A program made the position numbers and the translations under genes. Below the pieces are notes generated by a model. That model saw only the letters and a list, made by a program, of their open reading frames with translations, was not told where the DNA came from and ran no database searches. Source: Enterococcus sp. ZJ1622 (GTDB lineage: Bacteria; Bacillota; Bacilli; Lactobacillales; Enterococcaceae). From it: 64,000 nucleotides of DNA. Positions 16,114-24,560 of the stretch are shown piece by piece; position 1 is the first letter of the stretch, and every line of letters begins with the position of its first letter. The DNA lies in contig NZ_JAAKDW010000002.1 in assembly GCF_011038845.1 (NCBI RefSeq), positions 227,639-291,638 of the forward strand. Reading direction: 5' to 3'.

Positions 16114-17310
16114 ATGGATTTATCGAAAAGAACGGAACGGCTGGAGCCTTCAGTGACACTGGCGGCTTCGGCAAAAGCCAAAGAATTGAAAGCCCAGGGC
16201 CGAGATGTATTGAGTCTGACCGTGGGAGAGCCTGATTTCGCAACGCCTGTCAATATTCAGGAAGCAGCAATCAAAGCAATCAAAAACGGAAAGGCCAGTT
16301 ATTATACACCGACAGCTGGGATTCCCGAGTTGCGTCAGGCAATCGTGGATTCGCTCAAAAAAAATTATGGATTAACTTATGAACCGTCTCAAACGATCGT
16401 GACAGACGGAGCAAAATTTGCTCTATATACACTTTTTCAGACGATCATCGATCCGAAAGATGAAGTGATCATCCCAGTCCCTTATTGGGTAAGTTATGGA
16501 GAGCAAGTCAAATTAGCAGAAGGTGTCCCGGTTTTTGTAAAGGGAGAAGAAGCAAATGGATTTAAGGTAACGGCGGACCAGCTGGAACAAGCCCGTTCAG
16601 ATAAGACAAAGGCCGTGATCATCAATTCACCTTCAAATCCAACAGGGATGATCTATACGAGAGAAGAGCTCCAATCAATCGGTGAATGGGCAGTAAAAAA
16701 TGATATTTTGATAGTTGCTGATGATATTTATGGCCGTTTAGTTTATAATGGCAATGAGTTTACTCCAATCGCAACGATTTCAGAAGCGATTCGCGAACAG
16801 ACCATCATCATCAATGGTGTATCAAAAACCTATGCAATGACTGGCTGGCGCATCGGGTATGCCGTAGGGAATCCTGAGATTATCAGCGGGATGATCTCGA
16901 TTGCTTCTCAGTCAACGAGCAATCCGACTGCAGTCAGTCAGTATGCTGCTGTAGAAGCCTTGAACGGCGAGCAAGACACTGTGGAAGAGATGCGGTGTGC
17001 GTTTGAAGAACGGTTGAACATCTTATATCCGCTTGTCTCAGAACTGCTTGGTGTGTCTCTTGAGAAACCGCAAGGAGCTTTTTATCTGTTTCCTAATGTC
17101 AAGGAAACTTTATCTATTTGCGGGTATAGCAATGTAACGAAATGGGTAGAAGATCTCCTGGAAGAAACAGGTGTTGCTTTGATTACAGGCGAAGGCTTCG
17201 GGGCACCTGAAAATGTGCGGTTAAGCTATGCAGCAGATTTAGTCACATTGGAAGAAGCTGTTCGCAGAATCAGGAAGTTTATTGAGAGTAAAAGTCAAAA
17301 TCATTCTTGA
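16114..17310 (+). CDS. aspB: Pyridoxal-phosphate aspartate aminotransferase
   Basis: The 398-residue class I/II aminotransferase converts aspartate and 2-oxoglutarate to oxaloacetate and glutamate. Visible hallmarks are the substrate-loop VGEPDFATP, the cofactor Asn/Pro segment NSPSNPTGMIY, Asp/Tyr in ADDIYGRL, the Schiff-base Lys238 in NGVSKTYAMTGWRIGY and the C-terminal carboxylate-binding Arg in VRLSYA. The ATG at 16114 is better spaced from AAAGGA than the adjacent in-frame ATG at 16105. It is followed after 33 bases by asnS, so aspartate synthesis and asparaginyl-tRNA charging are cotranscribed, as in B. subtilis. Confidence 0.94.
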   Translation: MDLSKRTERLEPSVTLAASAKAKELKAQGRDVLSLTVGEPDFATPVNIQEAAIKAIKNGKASYYTPTAGIPELRQAIVDSLKKNYGLTYEPSQTIVTDGAKFALYTLFQTIIDPKDEVIIPVPYWVSYGEQVKLAEGVPVFVKGEEANGFKVTADQLEQARSDKTKAVIINSPSNPTGMIYTREELQSIGEWAVKNDILIVADDIYGRLVYNGNEFTPIATISEAIREQTIIINGVSKTYAMTGWRIGYAVGNPEIISGMISIASQSTSNPTAVSQYAAVEALNGEQDTVEEMRCAFEERLNILYPLVSELLGVSLEKPQGAFYLFPNVKETLSICGYSNVTKWVEDLLEETGVALITGEGFGAPENVRLSYAADLVTLEEAVRRIRKFIESKSQNHS

Positions 17311-17343
17311 AATCATTCAAGGAATATAAAAGGAGAGTCATAC

Positions 17344-18642
17344 GTGGAACAAATTCAAATCATCGATTCGAAAAACCATGTGGGAGAAACAGTCACAATC
17401 GGCGCTTGGGTCTCAAACAAACGCTCAAGCGGGAAAATCGCATTTTTACAATTGAGAGACGGAACAGCCTTTTTCCAAGGCGTCGTTGTAAAAAGCGAAG
17501 TACCGGAAGAAGTTTTCCAAACTGCTAAAAATCTGCATCAGGAAACTTCTATCATCGTGACTGGGGAGATCCGCGAAGACAGCCGGTCAAAATTCGGCTA
17601 CGAAATCGGTATTACAAATATTGAAGTAGTGAGCGAAAGCCACGATTATCCGATCACACCAAAAGAACACGGTACAGATTTCTTGATGGATCACCGTCAT
17701 TTATGGCTGCGTTCTTCAAGACAGCATGCGATCATGCAAATTCGAAATGAAATCATTCGTGCAACTTACGAATTCTTCAACAACAACCATTTCGTCAAAA
17801 TCGATCCTCCGATTTTGACTGGATCAGCACCAGAAGGAACAACAGATTTGTTCGAAACAAATTATTTCGATCAAAAAGCGTACCTTTCCCAAAGCGGACA
17901 ATTATACATGGAAGCTGCCGCAATGGCATTCGGGAAAGTATTCTCATTCGGTCCGACATTCCGGGCAGAAAAATCCAAAACACGTCGTCATTTGATCGAA
18001 TTCTGGATGATCGAACCAGAGATGGCGTTTACTCATCAAGAAGAAAGTTTGGAAGTACAGGAACAATATGTCGCATTTTTAGTACAAAATGTGCTGGATC
18101 ATTGTGATTACGCACTAGATGTATTGGAGCGCGATAAAGAAGTACTGAAAACTTATACTAAGCGGCCATTTCCACGTATCACTTATGATGATGCTATTGA
18201 ACTGCTGAAGAAAAACGGCTTCGACGATATCGAATGGGGAGAAGATTTTGGCTCACCACATGAAACCTTTATTGCCAATTCATTTGAACAGCCAGTATTC
18301 ATCTTGAATTATCCGAAAGCGATCAAACCATTCTACATGAAACCACATCCAACTCGTGAAGATGTCGTTATCTGTGCAGATATGATTGCACCGGAAGGCT
18401 ACGGCGAAATCATCGGTGGTAGCGAACGGGCAACGGACTACGATTTTCTGCTTGAACAAATCCGCAATCACGGCTTAGACGAAAAAGAATATTCATGGTA
18501 TCTTGACTTGCGTAAATATGGTTCCGTTCCGCATTCAGGATTCGGATTGGGCTTAGAACGAACAGTGACTTGGATCGCAGGGATCGATCATGTCCGTGAA
18601 GCTATTCCGTTCCCACGTTTATTGAACCGTATTTATCCATAG
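17344..18642 (+). CDS. asnS: Asparaginyl-tRNA synthetase
   Basis: The 432-residue class IIb synthetase charges tRNA-Asn. An N-terminal OB-fold anticodon-binding domain (about 1-105, with [22 protein letters not shown]) precedes the catalytic core with motif 2 [21 protein letters not shown] and motif 3 [15 protein letters not shown]. Length and motif context separate it from AspRS, which has a large insertion. Translation starts at a GTG behind GGAGAG. There is no T-box between aspB and asnS, so regulation must come from the upstream part of the operon. Confidence 0.95.
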   Translation: MEQIQIIDSKNHVGETVTIGAWVSNKRSSGKIAFLQLRDGTAFFQGVVVKSEVPEEVFQTAKNLHQETSIIVTGEIREDSRSKFGYEIGITNIEVVSESHDYPITPKEHGTDFLMDHRHLWLRSSRQHAIMQIRNEIIRATYEFFNNNHFVKIDPPILTGSAPEGTTDLFETNYFDQKAYLSQSGQLYMEAAAMAFGKVFSFGPTFRAEKSKTRRHLIEFWMIEPEMAFTHQEESLEVQEQYVAFLVQNVLDHCDYALDVLERDKEVLKTYTKRPFPRITYDDAIELLKKNGFDDIEWGEDFGSPHETFIANSFEQPVFILNYPKAIKPFYMKPHPTREDVVICADMIAPEGYGEIIGGSERATDYDFLLEQIRNHGLDEKEYSWYLDLRKYGSVPHSGFGLGLERTVTWIAGIDHVREAIPFPRLLNRIYP

Positions 18643-18692
18643 GACGAACGAGCGTACGGTGCTCAATGAAAGTATAGAATAACGAATAATTG

Positions 18693-18726
18693 GAGGGATA
18701 GGACAAAAGTCTTGTCCCTCTTTTTT
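18693..18726 (+). terminator. Terminator of the dinG-asnS operon
   Basis: GAGGGATAGGACAA pairs with TTGTCCCTC around a short loop, followed by six T. Confidence 0.87.
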
Positions 18727-18824
18727 GATTTCAAGCGCCAGTCACCGAGGATAAAAAATTGCTTATTAATAACTAGCAGCCTATAATGAAATCGCAATCA
18801 AATAATACAAAGAAGGCGAGAGGG

Positions 18825-19199
18825 ATGCACATTCAATTTGATGAAGCTTCTGCTGCAAAAATCAGGCAGCATCTAGTATCCGGAAACAAATTATTATTGA
18901 CATTTGAAGATGGTGTCGGTCCGTATTCTCAACATGCGATGATCCACATGCAAGTCCAGTTTTCGATCAATATCATTGGACCGGAGATGACGACACAAGG
19001 ATACGATCAGAAGATCACGAGTAATATCGGTGATATATTAGTGAAAGGTTATTCACTAGAAGACCTTGACGAACATATGAACATTCGTTTGAATACCAGC
19101 CACAACACTCTCAGCTTATCCGGTGACAGCGGATTAATCGACAATAATCTTGGATTTATTGATTTTGCTGAAGCGAACAAAGGGCCAAAAGAAAGTTAG
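18825..19199 (+). CDS. Iron-sulfur cluster biosynthesis (IscA/HesB-fold) family protein
   Basis: The 124-residue protein has the N-terminal segment MHIQFDEASAAKIRQHL and the beta-rich pattern of the HesB/YqkB-like group common in Lactobacillales. It lacks the three conserved cysteines of true A-type carriers (no Cys at all), so cluster transfer is doubtful and the annotation reflects fold only. The ATG at 18825 is chosen because it follows GAAGGCGAGAGGG and starts at the family boundary; the upstream in-frame ATG at 18786 has no ribosome site. Monocistronic, with a terminator about 50 bases downstream. Confidence 0.75.
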   Translation: MHIQFDEASAAKIRQHLVSGNKLLLTFEDGVGPYSQHAMIHMQVQFSINIIGPEMTTQGYDQKITSNIGDILVKGYSLEDLDEHMNIRLNTSHNTLSLSGDSGLIDNNLGFIDFAEANKGPKES

Positions 19200-19246
19200 C
19201 TGCATGACGAATGGGAAAAACTAATTTTAGATGGATGAAATAAGTA

Positions 19247-19302
19247 AGATAACTATAGAGATATTTTGTTTTTTGAAATGTTTCTATGGTTATTTTATTT
19301 TT
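19247..19302 (+). terminator. Terminator after the HesB-fold gene
   Basis: An imperfect long stem (ATAACTATAGAGAT against TTTCTATGGTTAT) is followed by an AT-rich T tract. Confidence 0.6.
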
Positions 19303-19404
19303 TAAAGTTTTCTAGTTTATCTTTCAGCTTTTTCCTCCTTATGGGATAATAAAAAGAAAACTGCTGTCAAGAAAGGCCCGCAGCGAACCAAAAGGAGAAG
19401 AAAA

Positions 19405-20046
19405 ATGAAACAGCGAATCTTGTTTATCGGTGATAGCATTACAGATACAGGAAGAATTCGGGAAGATCCAGCTGATCTAGGGAAAGGATATCCTTTACTG
19501 CTTGCAGGAAAATTGAGTGTTGCATATCCTGCTAGTACATTCGAATGCATCAATCGAGGAATCAGCGGAAATAAAATCTTGGACCTGAAACATCGGTGGT
19601 TCGAGGATTGCTTGTCCTTGCAACCTGATATCGTATCTATTTTGATCGGGATCAATGATACATGGCATCATGTGGATGCCCAGAAAATGTTTGGCTCCGC
19701 AAAAGCAGCAGCAGATTTTGAGAAAGTATATCGGGAGATCCTTGATGAACTACATGAAGCAGGGATTCGAAAGATCGTCTTACTGGAACCATTTGTTTTG
19801 CCAGAACCGAAAGACCGGTTTTCTTGGCGTGTCGATCTGGATCAGAAAATCCAGGTCGTTCGAAAATTAGCGCAAGAGTACCAGACAGTGTTCGTTTCGT
19901 TAGATGGCTTTCTCAATGAGTTGGGGATAAGGGATGGTTTTTCCAAGTATACAGGGGAAGACGGCGTACATCCAACGATTACAGGTCATGAAGTGATCGC
20001 CAATCGATGGCTGGAGGCAGTGATCAGCAATCATCTGCTGGATTGA
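19405..20046 (+). CDS. SGNH/GDSL-type hydrolase
   Basis: The 213-residue esterase-like protein has the four SGNH blocks: FIGDSITD (nucleophile Ser11), the Gly block in NRGISGNKI, GINDTWHH (Asn), and DGVHPTITGH with the catalytic Asp and His near the C-terminus. No signal peptide is present, so it is likely cytosolic, as for the rhamnogalacturonan-acetylesterase-like group that deacetylates sugars or lipids. An AAGGAGAAG ribosome site precedes the ATG. The GNAT-like gene starts 22 bases downstream. Substrate unknown. Confidence 0.9.
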   Translation: MKQRILFIGDSITDTGRIREDPADLGKGYPLLLAGKLSVAYPASTFECINRGISGNKILDLKHRWFEDCLSLQPDIVSILIGINDTWHHVDAQKMFGSAKAAADFEKVYREILDELHEAGIRKIVLLEPFVLPEPKDRFSWRVDLDQKIQVVRKLAQEYQTVFVSLDGFLNELGIRDGFSKYTGEDGVHPTITGHEVIANRWLEAVISNHLLD

Positions 20047-20067
20047 AAAAACTGAAGGAGGATAGCT

Positions 20068-20421
20068 ATGGATATCCGTGAAGCTTCTACTAAGGACTTA
20101 CCTGAGATCAATCAAATGATCAGAGAAGAAAAAAGTTTGTATTTGCGAGAAAAAACAAAAGAGGATCTATCTGATCCCAAAAAGATATTGGTCGTTGCGG
20201 AAACAACGGAAGAAACGGGACAAAAAAAGATTATCGGCTTTGGTCAAGCAGATCTGAAAGAAGCAGAGGAACAAAGAACCAAGCCAGCTGGGAACTTGAT
20301 CCAGCATACGTTTTTGGCAAAGAACGAAAGAGGAGAAATCCAAAAAAGATTTGCTGATTTTTTTCTTTTAGAAGCGAAAAAACGGCGAATCGAGTACTTC
20401 TTTGTCCAACTGTTGGATTGA
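20068..20421 (+). CDS. Short GNAT-like protein, C-terminus degenerate or truncated
   Basis: The 117-residue protein opens with MDIREASTKDLPEINQMI, the usual first strand and helix of GNAT acetyltransferases, and continues with a strand pair (KILVVAETTEE, KKIIGFGQADL). The expected acetyl-CoA-binding motif A (R/Q-x-x-G-x-G/A) is missing; instead the chain ends with KRFADFFLLEAKKRRIEYFFVQLLD, which could be a remodelled helix-strand pair. AAGGAGG precedes the ATG. It is probably cotranscribed with the SGNH hydrolase. Acetyltransferase activity is doubtful; it may be a reduced family member. Confidence 0.65.
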   Translation: MDIREASTKDLPEINQMIREEKSLYLREKTKEDLSDPKKILVVAETTEETGQKKIIGFGQADLKEAEEQRTKPAGNLIQHTFLAKNERGEIQKRFADFFLLEAKKRRIEYFFVQLLD

Positions 20422-20464
20422 TGGGTAAAAAACAGAAGAAAATTGAAAAGAATGGAGCAATACA

Positions 20465-20824
20465 ATGAGTTGTTTAGGTAATATCATATGGTTTATTTTT
20501 GGCGGTCTTGTCGGAGGGATCAGTTGGTTTTTAGCTGGAGTACTTTGGTGTATCACGATCATCGGGATTCCGATCGGCATGCAGTGTTTTAAAATCGCTT
20601 CTTTATCTTTTGCACCTTTCGGAAAAGATATCGTCTACCACCAAGATGGTGTATCCTTGATCGTCAATATCCTTTGGCTGATCTTTTCCGGTCTGCCGAT
20701 TGCGATCGGTCATGTATTAAGCGGGATCGTCTTATGTATCACAATCATCGGGATCCCTTTTGCCAAGCAATCCTTTAAGCTAGCTCGTTTGGCGTTAATG
20801 CCATTTGGTGCAGAAATCGTGTGA
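20465..20824 (+). CDS. YccF-family membrane protein
   Basis: The 119-residue protein consists of two homologous YccF units (about 1-58 and 62-119), each a membrane hairpin containing CITIIGIP followed by a K..F K.A.L...PFG segment, so it is a clear internal duplication with four membrane spans. The family is widespread and uncharacterised. A weak ribosome site (GAATGGAG) lies upstream of the ATG. The gene is 43 bases after the GNAT-like gene, possibly the last cistron of that set; an interspersed repeat begins 30 bases after its stop. Confidence 0.88.
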   Translation: MSCLGNIIWFIFGGLVGGISWFLAGVLWCITIIGIPIGMQCFKIASLSFAPFGKDIVYHQDGVSLIVNILWLIFSGLPIAIGHVLSGIVLCITIIGIPFAKQSFKLARLALMPFGAEIV

Positions 20825-20853
20825 GGGAAGAGAGGCTGGAACACCGTTTAGTG

Positions 20854-21013
20854 GAGAGGTCGTGACAGAAGTGGGCAGCTTCAAGAAATAAGAAGAAATT
20901 CATGAAAATTGTTTCTCAAATTTTTGTGAATTTTCGGCTTATTTTTCGAAGAAGCTACTTCTAGAACACCGTTTATTCGAAAAAAGAAGCTGCAACAAGA
21001 TTTTTGTCACAGT
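20854..21013 (+). repeat. Interspersed ~165-bp intergenic repeat, copy A
   Basis: From GAGAGGTCGTGACAGAAGTG through TTCGGCTTATTTTTCGAAGA to TTTTTGTCACAG, this stretch matches, in reverse complement, the elements at 49721 and 51061. A flanking GAACACCGTTTA motif occurs at 20839 and again at 20971. In this copy the terminal hairpin is degenerate. It fills much of the 416-base gap between yccF and the cyclase gene. No ORF of note is inside. It resembles the class of small enterococcal repeats reported in E. faecalis; identity not verified. Confidence 0.85.
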
Positions 21014-21240
21014 CACATAGAACTCTTTTTTTCTATTTTTGAAAAAAAGGTTCTGGGAGCACTTGGGAATATAAGGCATAATAGTTTATATAACGTATTC
21101 CATTCATTGAGTATTTCATTTGATACCAGATAAATGTGCAAAAAAATAAAAAAAGAATGTCCACTCGTCAGTTATTATCGTGTTATAGATATTTCAACAA
21201 GTATTTATAAATAATAATCAAAAACAAGGAGATGCTGCAA

Positions 21241-22020
21241 GTGAAATTGATTGATTTAAGTGTCACGATCGAAAATGATCTACCGAGTGACCCACCAGAA
21301 ATGATTCCCGAGATCACGTATCTGGATCATGAACGAAGTGTGCCTGATATGCTTCGCTTTTTTGGGACAGCTCAAAAAGAAGATCTGCCAGAGGGATTAG
21401 CCTGGGCGATTGAAAAAATCCAGTTGACTACACACACAGGTACTCATCTGGACGCTCCTTATCATTATCATCCGACAATGGACAAAGGAAAACCAGCTTG
21501 GACGATCGATGAGATTCCGCTTGACTGGTGTTATGGTGACGGAATCGTCTTAGATTTCTCAGATAAACCCGATGGCTATAAATTATCTATCGAAGATTTC
21601 GAAGTAGCTTTAGCAAAGATCGACTATGTTTTGAAAGAAAAAGACATCGTACTGATCCGTACGGGTGCGGATAAACATTGGGGGACACCGAATTACTTGG
21701 TCAGCGGATGCGGCGTCAGCAAAGAAGCAACGCTGTGGCTGCTTGACCAAGGCATACGTGTGGTAGGAACGGATGCATGGTCGTGGGACCGACCGCTGCC
21801 TTATATCGCAAAAGAATTTGATATGACAGGTGATGCCTCGATCATTTGGGAAGGGCACTTTGCTGGGATCGAAAAAGGATATTGTCATATCGAAAAATTG
21901 ACGAACCTCGACCAGCTTCCTGCTACAGGCTTCAAGTTGAGTTGCTATCCAATCAAAATAAAACGGGCAAGTGCTGGCTGGATAAGAGCAGTAGCCATGA
22001 TCGAAGATGAAGACAGCTAA
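21241..22020 (+). CDS. Cyclase-family metal-dependent hydrolase (kynurenine formamidase fold)
   Basis: The 259-residue protein carries the PF04199 signature HTGTHLDAPYHYHP, which supplies the metal ligands, and further conserved segments (LIRTGADKHWG, VSGCGVSKEATLWLLDQGIRVVGTDAWSWD). Family members hydrolyse formamides, isatin or related compounds; the substrate here is unknown and no tryptophan-degradation genes are nearby. The GTG at 21241 is eight bases after AAGGAG and gives a family-like N-terminus (MKLIDLSVTIEN); the ATG at 21232 is too close to the ribosome site. Monocistronic, with a terminator. Confidence 0.88.
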   Translation: MKLIDLSVTIENDLPSDPPEMIPEITYLDHERSVPDMLRFFGTAQKEDLPEGLAWAIEKIQLTTHTGTHLDAPYHYHPTMDKGKPAWTIDEIPLDWCYGDGIVLDFSDKPDGYKLSIEDFEVALAKIDYVLKEKDIVLIRTGADKHWGTPNYLVSGCGVSKEATLWLLDQGIRVVGTDAWSWDRPLPYIAKEFDMTGDASIIWEGHFAGIEKGYCHIEKLTNLDQLPATGFKLSCYPIKIKRASAGWIRAVAMIEDEDS

Positions 22021-22035
22021 ATAGTATGTACAAGC

Positions 22036-22073
22036 GAGGGTGTGACAATAGTTTTTGTTGACCCTCTTTTTTT
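22036..22073 (+). terminator. Terminator after the cyclase-family gene
   Basis: GAGGGTGTGACAA and TTGTTGACCCTC form a stem with a small bulge, followed by seven T. Confidence 0.75.
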
Positions 22074-22092
22074 ATGTTTTCTTTCAGAACAG

Positions 22093-22146
22093 TTGACATA
22101 TGAATGCCCATTCATTTATAATTACTTATGAAGGATCATTCATATG
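22093..22146 (+). promoter_or_regulatory. cadA promoter with ArsR/SmtB-type operator
   Basis: TTGACA (22093-22098) and TATAAT (22117-22122) with an 18-base spacer form a near-consensus promoter. The spacer contains TGAATGCCCATTCA (22101-22114), within the longer dyad TATGAATG-CC-CATTCATTTA, matching the ArsR/SmtB metalloregulator operator class. A second dyad TATGAAGGATCATTCATA follows at about 22127-22144. No ArsR gene is adjacent, so the repressor would act in trans. Confidence 0.75.
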
Positions 22147-22169
22147 TTGTGTGTAAGGAGGGAATCAAA

Positions 22170-24248
22170 ATGAAAAGTTATCGTTTAGAAGGATTGGATT
22201 GTGCAAACTGTGCGATGAAAATCGAAAAAAACGTACAGCAGATCGAAGGAGTCAAGCAGGCAACGGTCAATTTTGCAACTGGAAAGATGAATATTGAAGC
22301 TGAACCCGCACAGCTCGCCGCAATCGAACAAGAAGCAAAAGAGATCGTACACAAGTTAGAGCCAGAGGTTACTGTAACTGAAATAAACAAAGAAACAAAA
22401 AAAGCGGATCAGCCAAGCCATGAAGGAAGAGATGCGTTGGTTCGAATCGGTTTGTCCGCTCTAGGTGTAGTCGCTTTGTTGTGGCTGGCGCCTGCTGAAC
22501 CTTTGCGATTGATCGGATTTTTAGTGATCTATCTTTTGATCGGATTTGATGTAATCAAGCAAGCAGTCATGAACATCGTGAAAGGGCAATTATTCGATGA
22601 AAATTTTTTGATGGCAGTGGCGACTATTGGGGCTATGCTGATTGGCGAATATCCAGAAGCAGTAGCTGTGATGCTGTTCTATCAAATCGGTGAGTATTTC
22701 CAGAGCTTTGCAGTCAACCAATCCAGGAACTCGATCAAAGAATTGATGGCGATCCGTCCAGAAACGGCACATGTGGAAACGCCAGAAGGCTTTATAACTG
22801 TAGAGCCAGAAGAAGTTCGATTAAATCAGAAAGTACTTGTCAAACCAGGTGAGCGCGTGCCATTGGATGGGGTCGTCCTTCAAGGGGAATCGCTTGTGGA
22901 CACCTCTGCACTGACTGGCGAGTCTGTACCGAAAGAAGTCGCTGTCGGGGAAACAGTATTAAGCGGCTTTATCAACAAAAACCAGCCACTCGTAGTAAAA
23001 GTAGAAAAAACATATGAAAATTCAACGATCAGCAAATTATTGGAATTAGTAGAAAATGCCAGCAGCAAAAAAGCGCCGGCAGAAAACTTCATCACGAAGT
23101 TTGCACGTTACTACACACCAGTAGTCGTCGTGCTTGCATTGTTACTTGCTGTGCTGCCACCTTTGATCACAGGTGCAGGATTTTCTGAATGGATCTATCG
23201 TGCATTGACTTTCCTTGTGATCTCTTGTCCATGTGCCCTGGTGATCTCTGTTCCTCTCAGCTTTTTTGGGGGAATCGGCGGAGCTAGTAAAATTGGTGTA
23301 CTCGTCAAAGGAAGCAATTATCTAGAGATGCTTGCCCAGACAGAAACAGTTGTTTTTGACAAGACAGGCACCTTGACCAAAGGCGACTTTTCGGTACAAA
23401 AGATCATCACACAAATGGACGATACGCAGTTTATGCACGATGTGGCTAGTGCGGAACAGTTTTCTACCCATCCAATCGCACAATCTGTGTTAGCGGCCTA
23501 TCATGGTTCTTTGTCCGTTCCTGAAAAAATCGAGGAAATTCCCGGTGAAGGAATCGTGGCGCAAATCGATGGGCGCCAGATTGCTGTTGGCAACCACAAA
23601 CTGATGGAAAGAAACGGGATCTCTTTTACACTAAATGAAGCAGTCGGTACGATTCTCTACGTGGCAATCAATCACCAGTATGCTGGTTGCATCGTTATTG
23701 CAGATACATTAAAAGAAGATGCAGCTGCTGCTTTGGAAGAACTAAAGAAGGTCGGAGTCAAACAAACGGTCATGCTGACTGGCGATTCGAAGCGAATTGC
23801 TGAGCACATCGGAGATAAAGTCGGCGTAGATCTTGTTTATAGCGAGCTCTTGCCAGAAGACAAAGTCCGACAATTGGAACAGGTGTTGGAGGGAACTAGT
23901 AAAAAGACAGCTTTTGTCGGTGACGGGATCAATGATGCACCTGTATTAGCAAGAGCAGATGTCGGGATCGCAATGGGCGGTCTAGGAAGTGATGCAGCGA
24001 TTGAAGCAGCAGATGTGGTCATCATGAATGATCAGCCATCAAAAATCCCAGTAGCTATCAGGCTAGCAAGAAAAACGCTAAAGATCGTGAAACAAAATAT
24101 CGTCTTTGCCATAGGGATAAAAGTATTGGTATTGTTGCTAGGTGCATTTGGGATAGCGACGATGGGAGATGCTGTTTTCGCTGATGTCGGTGTGACTGTT
24201 CTTGCTGTATTGAATGCGATGAGATGTTTGAGAGTCAAAAATCTCTAA
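22170..24248 (+). CDS. cadA: Cadmium/zinc-type P1B-ATPase (CadA/ZntA family)
   Basis: The 692-residue membrane ATPase exports divalent soft metals such as Cd, Zn or Pb. It has one N-terminal heavy-metal-associated domain with GLDCANC (Cys11, Cys14), the transmembrane CPC motif at 353-355 in SCPCALVIS, the phosphorylated Asp397 in DKTGTLTKG, TGES, the HP pair in STHPIAQ and the [11 protein letters not shown] hinge. The GLDCANC and SCPCALVISVPLS signatures fit the P1B-2 Zn/Cd group rather than copper pumps. The ATG at 22170 follows GGAGGG; the upstream frame lacks a start with a ribosome site. Control is by the operator overlapping its promoter. Confidence 0.93.
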   Translation: MKSYRLEGLDCANCAMKIEKNVQQIEGVKQATVNFATGKMNIEAEPAQLAAIEQEAKEIVHKLEPEVTVTEINKETKKADQPSHEGRDALVRIGLSALGVVALLWLAPAEPLRLIGFLVIYLLIGFDVIKQAVMNIVKGQLFDENFLMAVATIGAMLIGEYPEAVAVMLFYQIGEYFQSFAVNQSRNSIKELMAIRPETAHVETPEGFITVEPEEVRLNQKVLVKPGERVPLDGVVLQGESLVDTSALTGESVPKEVAVGETVLSGFINKNQPLVVKVEKTYENSTISKLLELVENASSKKAPAENFITKFARYYTPVVVVLALLLAVLPPLITGAGFSEWIYRALTFLVISCPCALVISVPLSFFGGIGGASKIGVLVKGSNYLEMLAQTETVVFDKTGTLTKGDFSVQKIITQMDDTQFMHDVASAEQFSTHPIAQSVLAAYHGSLSVPEKIEEIPGEGIVAQIDGRQIAVGNHKLMERNGISFTLNEAVGTILYVAINHQYAGCIVIADTLKEDAAAALEELKKVGVKQTVMLTGDSKRIAEHIGDKVGVDLVYSELLPEDKVRQLEQVLEGTSKKTAFVGDGINDAPVLARADVGIAMGGLGSDAAIEAADVVIMNDQPSKIPVAIRLARKTLKIVKQNIVFAIGIKVLVLLLGAFGIATMGDAVFADVGVTVLAVLNAMRCLRVKNL

Positions 24249-24279
24249 GAGCTGTTATGCGTAAAGAAAATATCTTTGA

Positions 24280-24330
24280 AATAAGCTTACTTTGGTGTAC
24301 TTTTGGTAGTAGCAAAGTAGGCTTATTTTT
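24280..24330 (+). terminator. Terminator of cadA
   Basis: AATAAGCTTACTTTG pairs with CAAAGTAGGCTTATT, followed by T5. The rest of the 312-base gap to the permease start is AT-rich; I see no further gene in it. Confidence 0.85.
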
Positions 24331-24560
24331 ATTGGAAAACAAGAAATTGATTATTCAGAAAATTTAAAATAACTAGAAAATAAAAGAGCAAATAGCTGGA
24401 TAACAATCGTTATGCGAATAAAAAATGAAAAAAAGATTTAAAAATGATGTATTTTGGATAAAATAATACTTAAATAAAATAACAACTACTTGTAAGAAAG
24501 ATGAAAATTGAATATGATAACCTGTGTATACAACGAAAAATGAATCAAAGGAGAGATCGG

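Noticed and set aside
17311..17343. T-box riboswitch before asnS
   Set aside because: Only 33 bases separate aspB and asnS and the T-box core sequence is absent.
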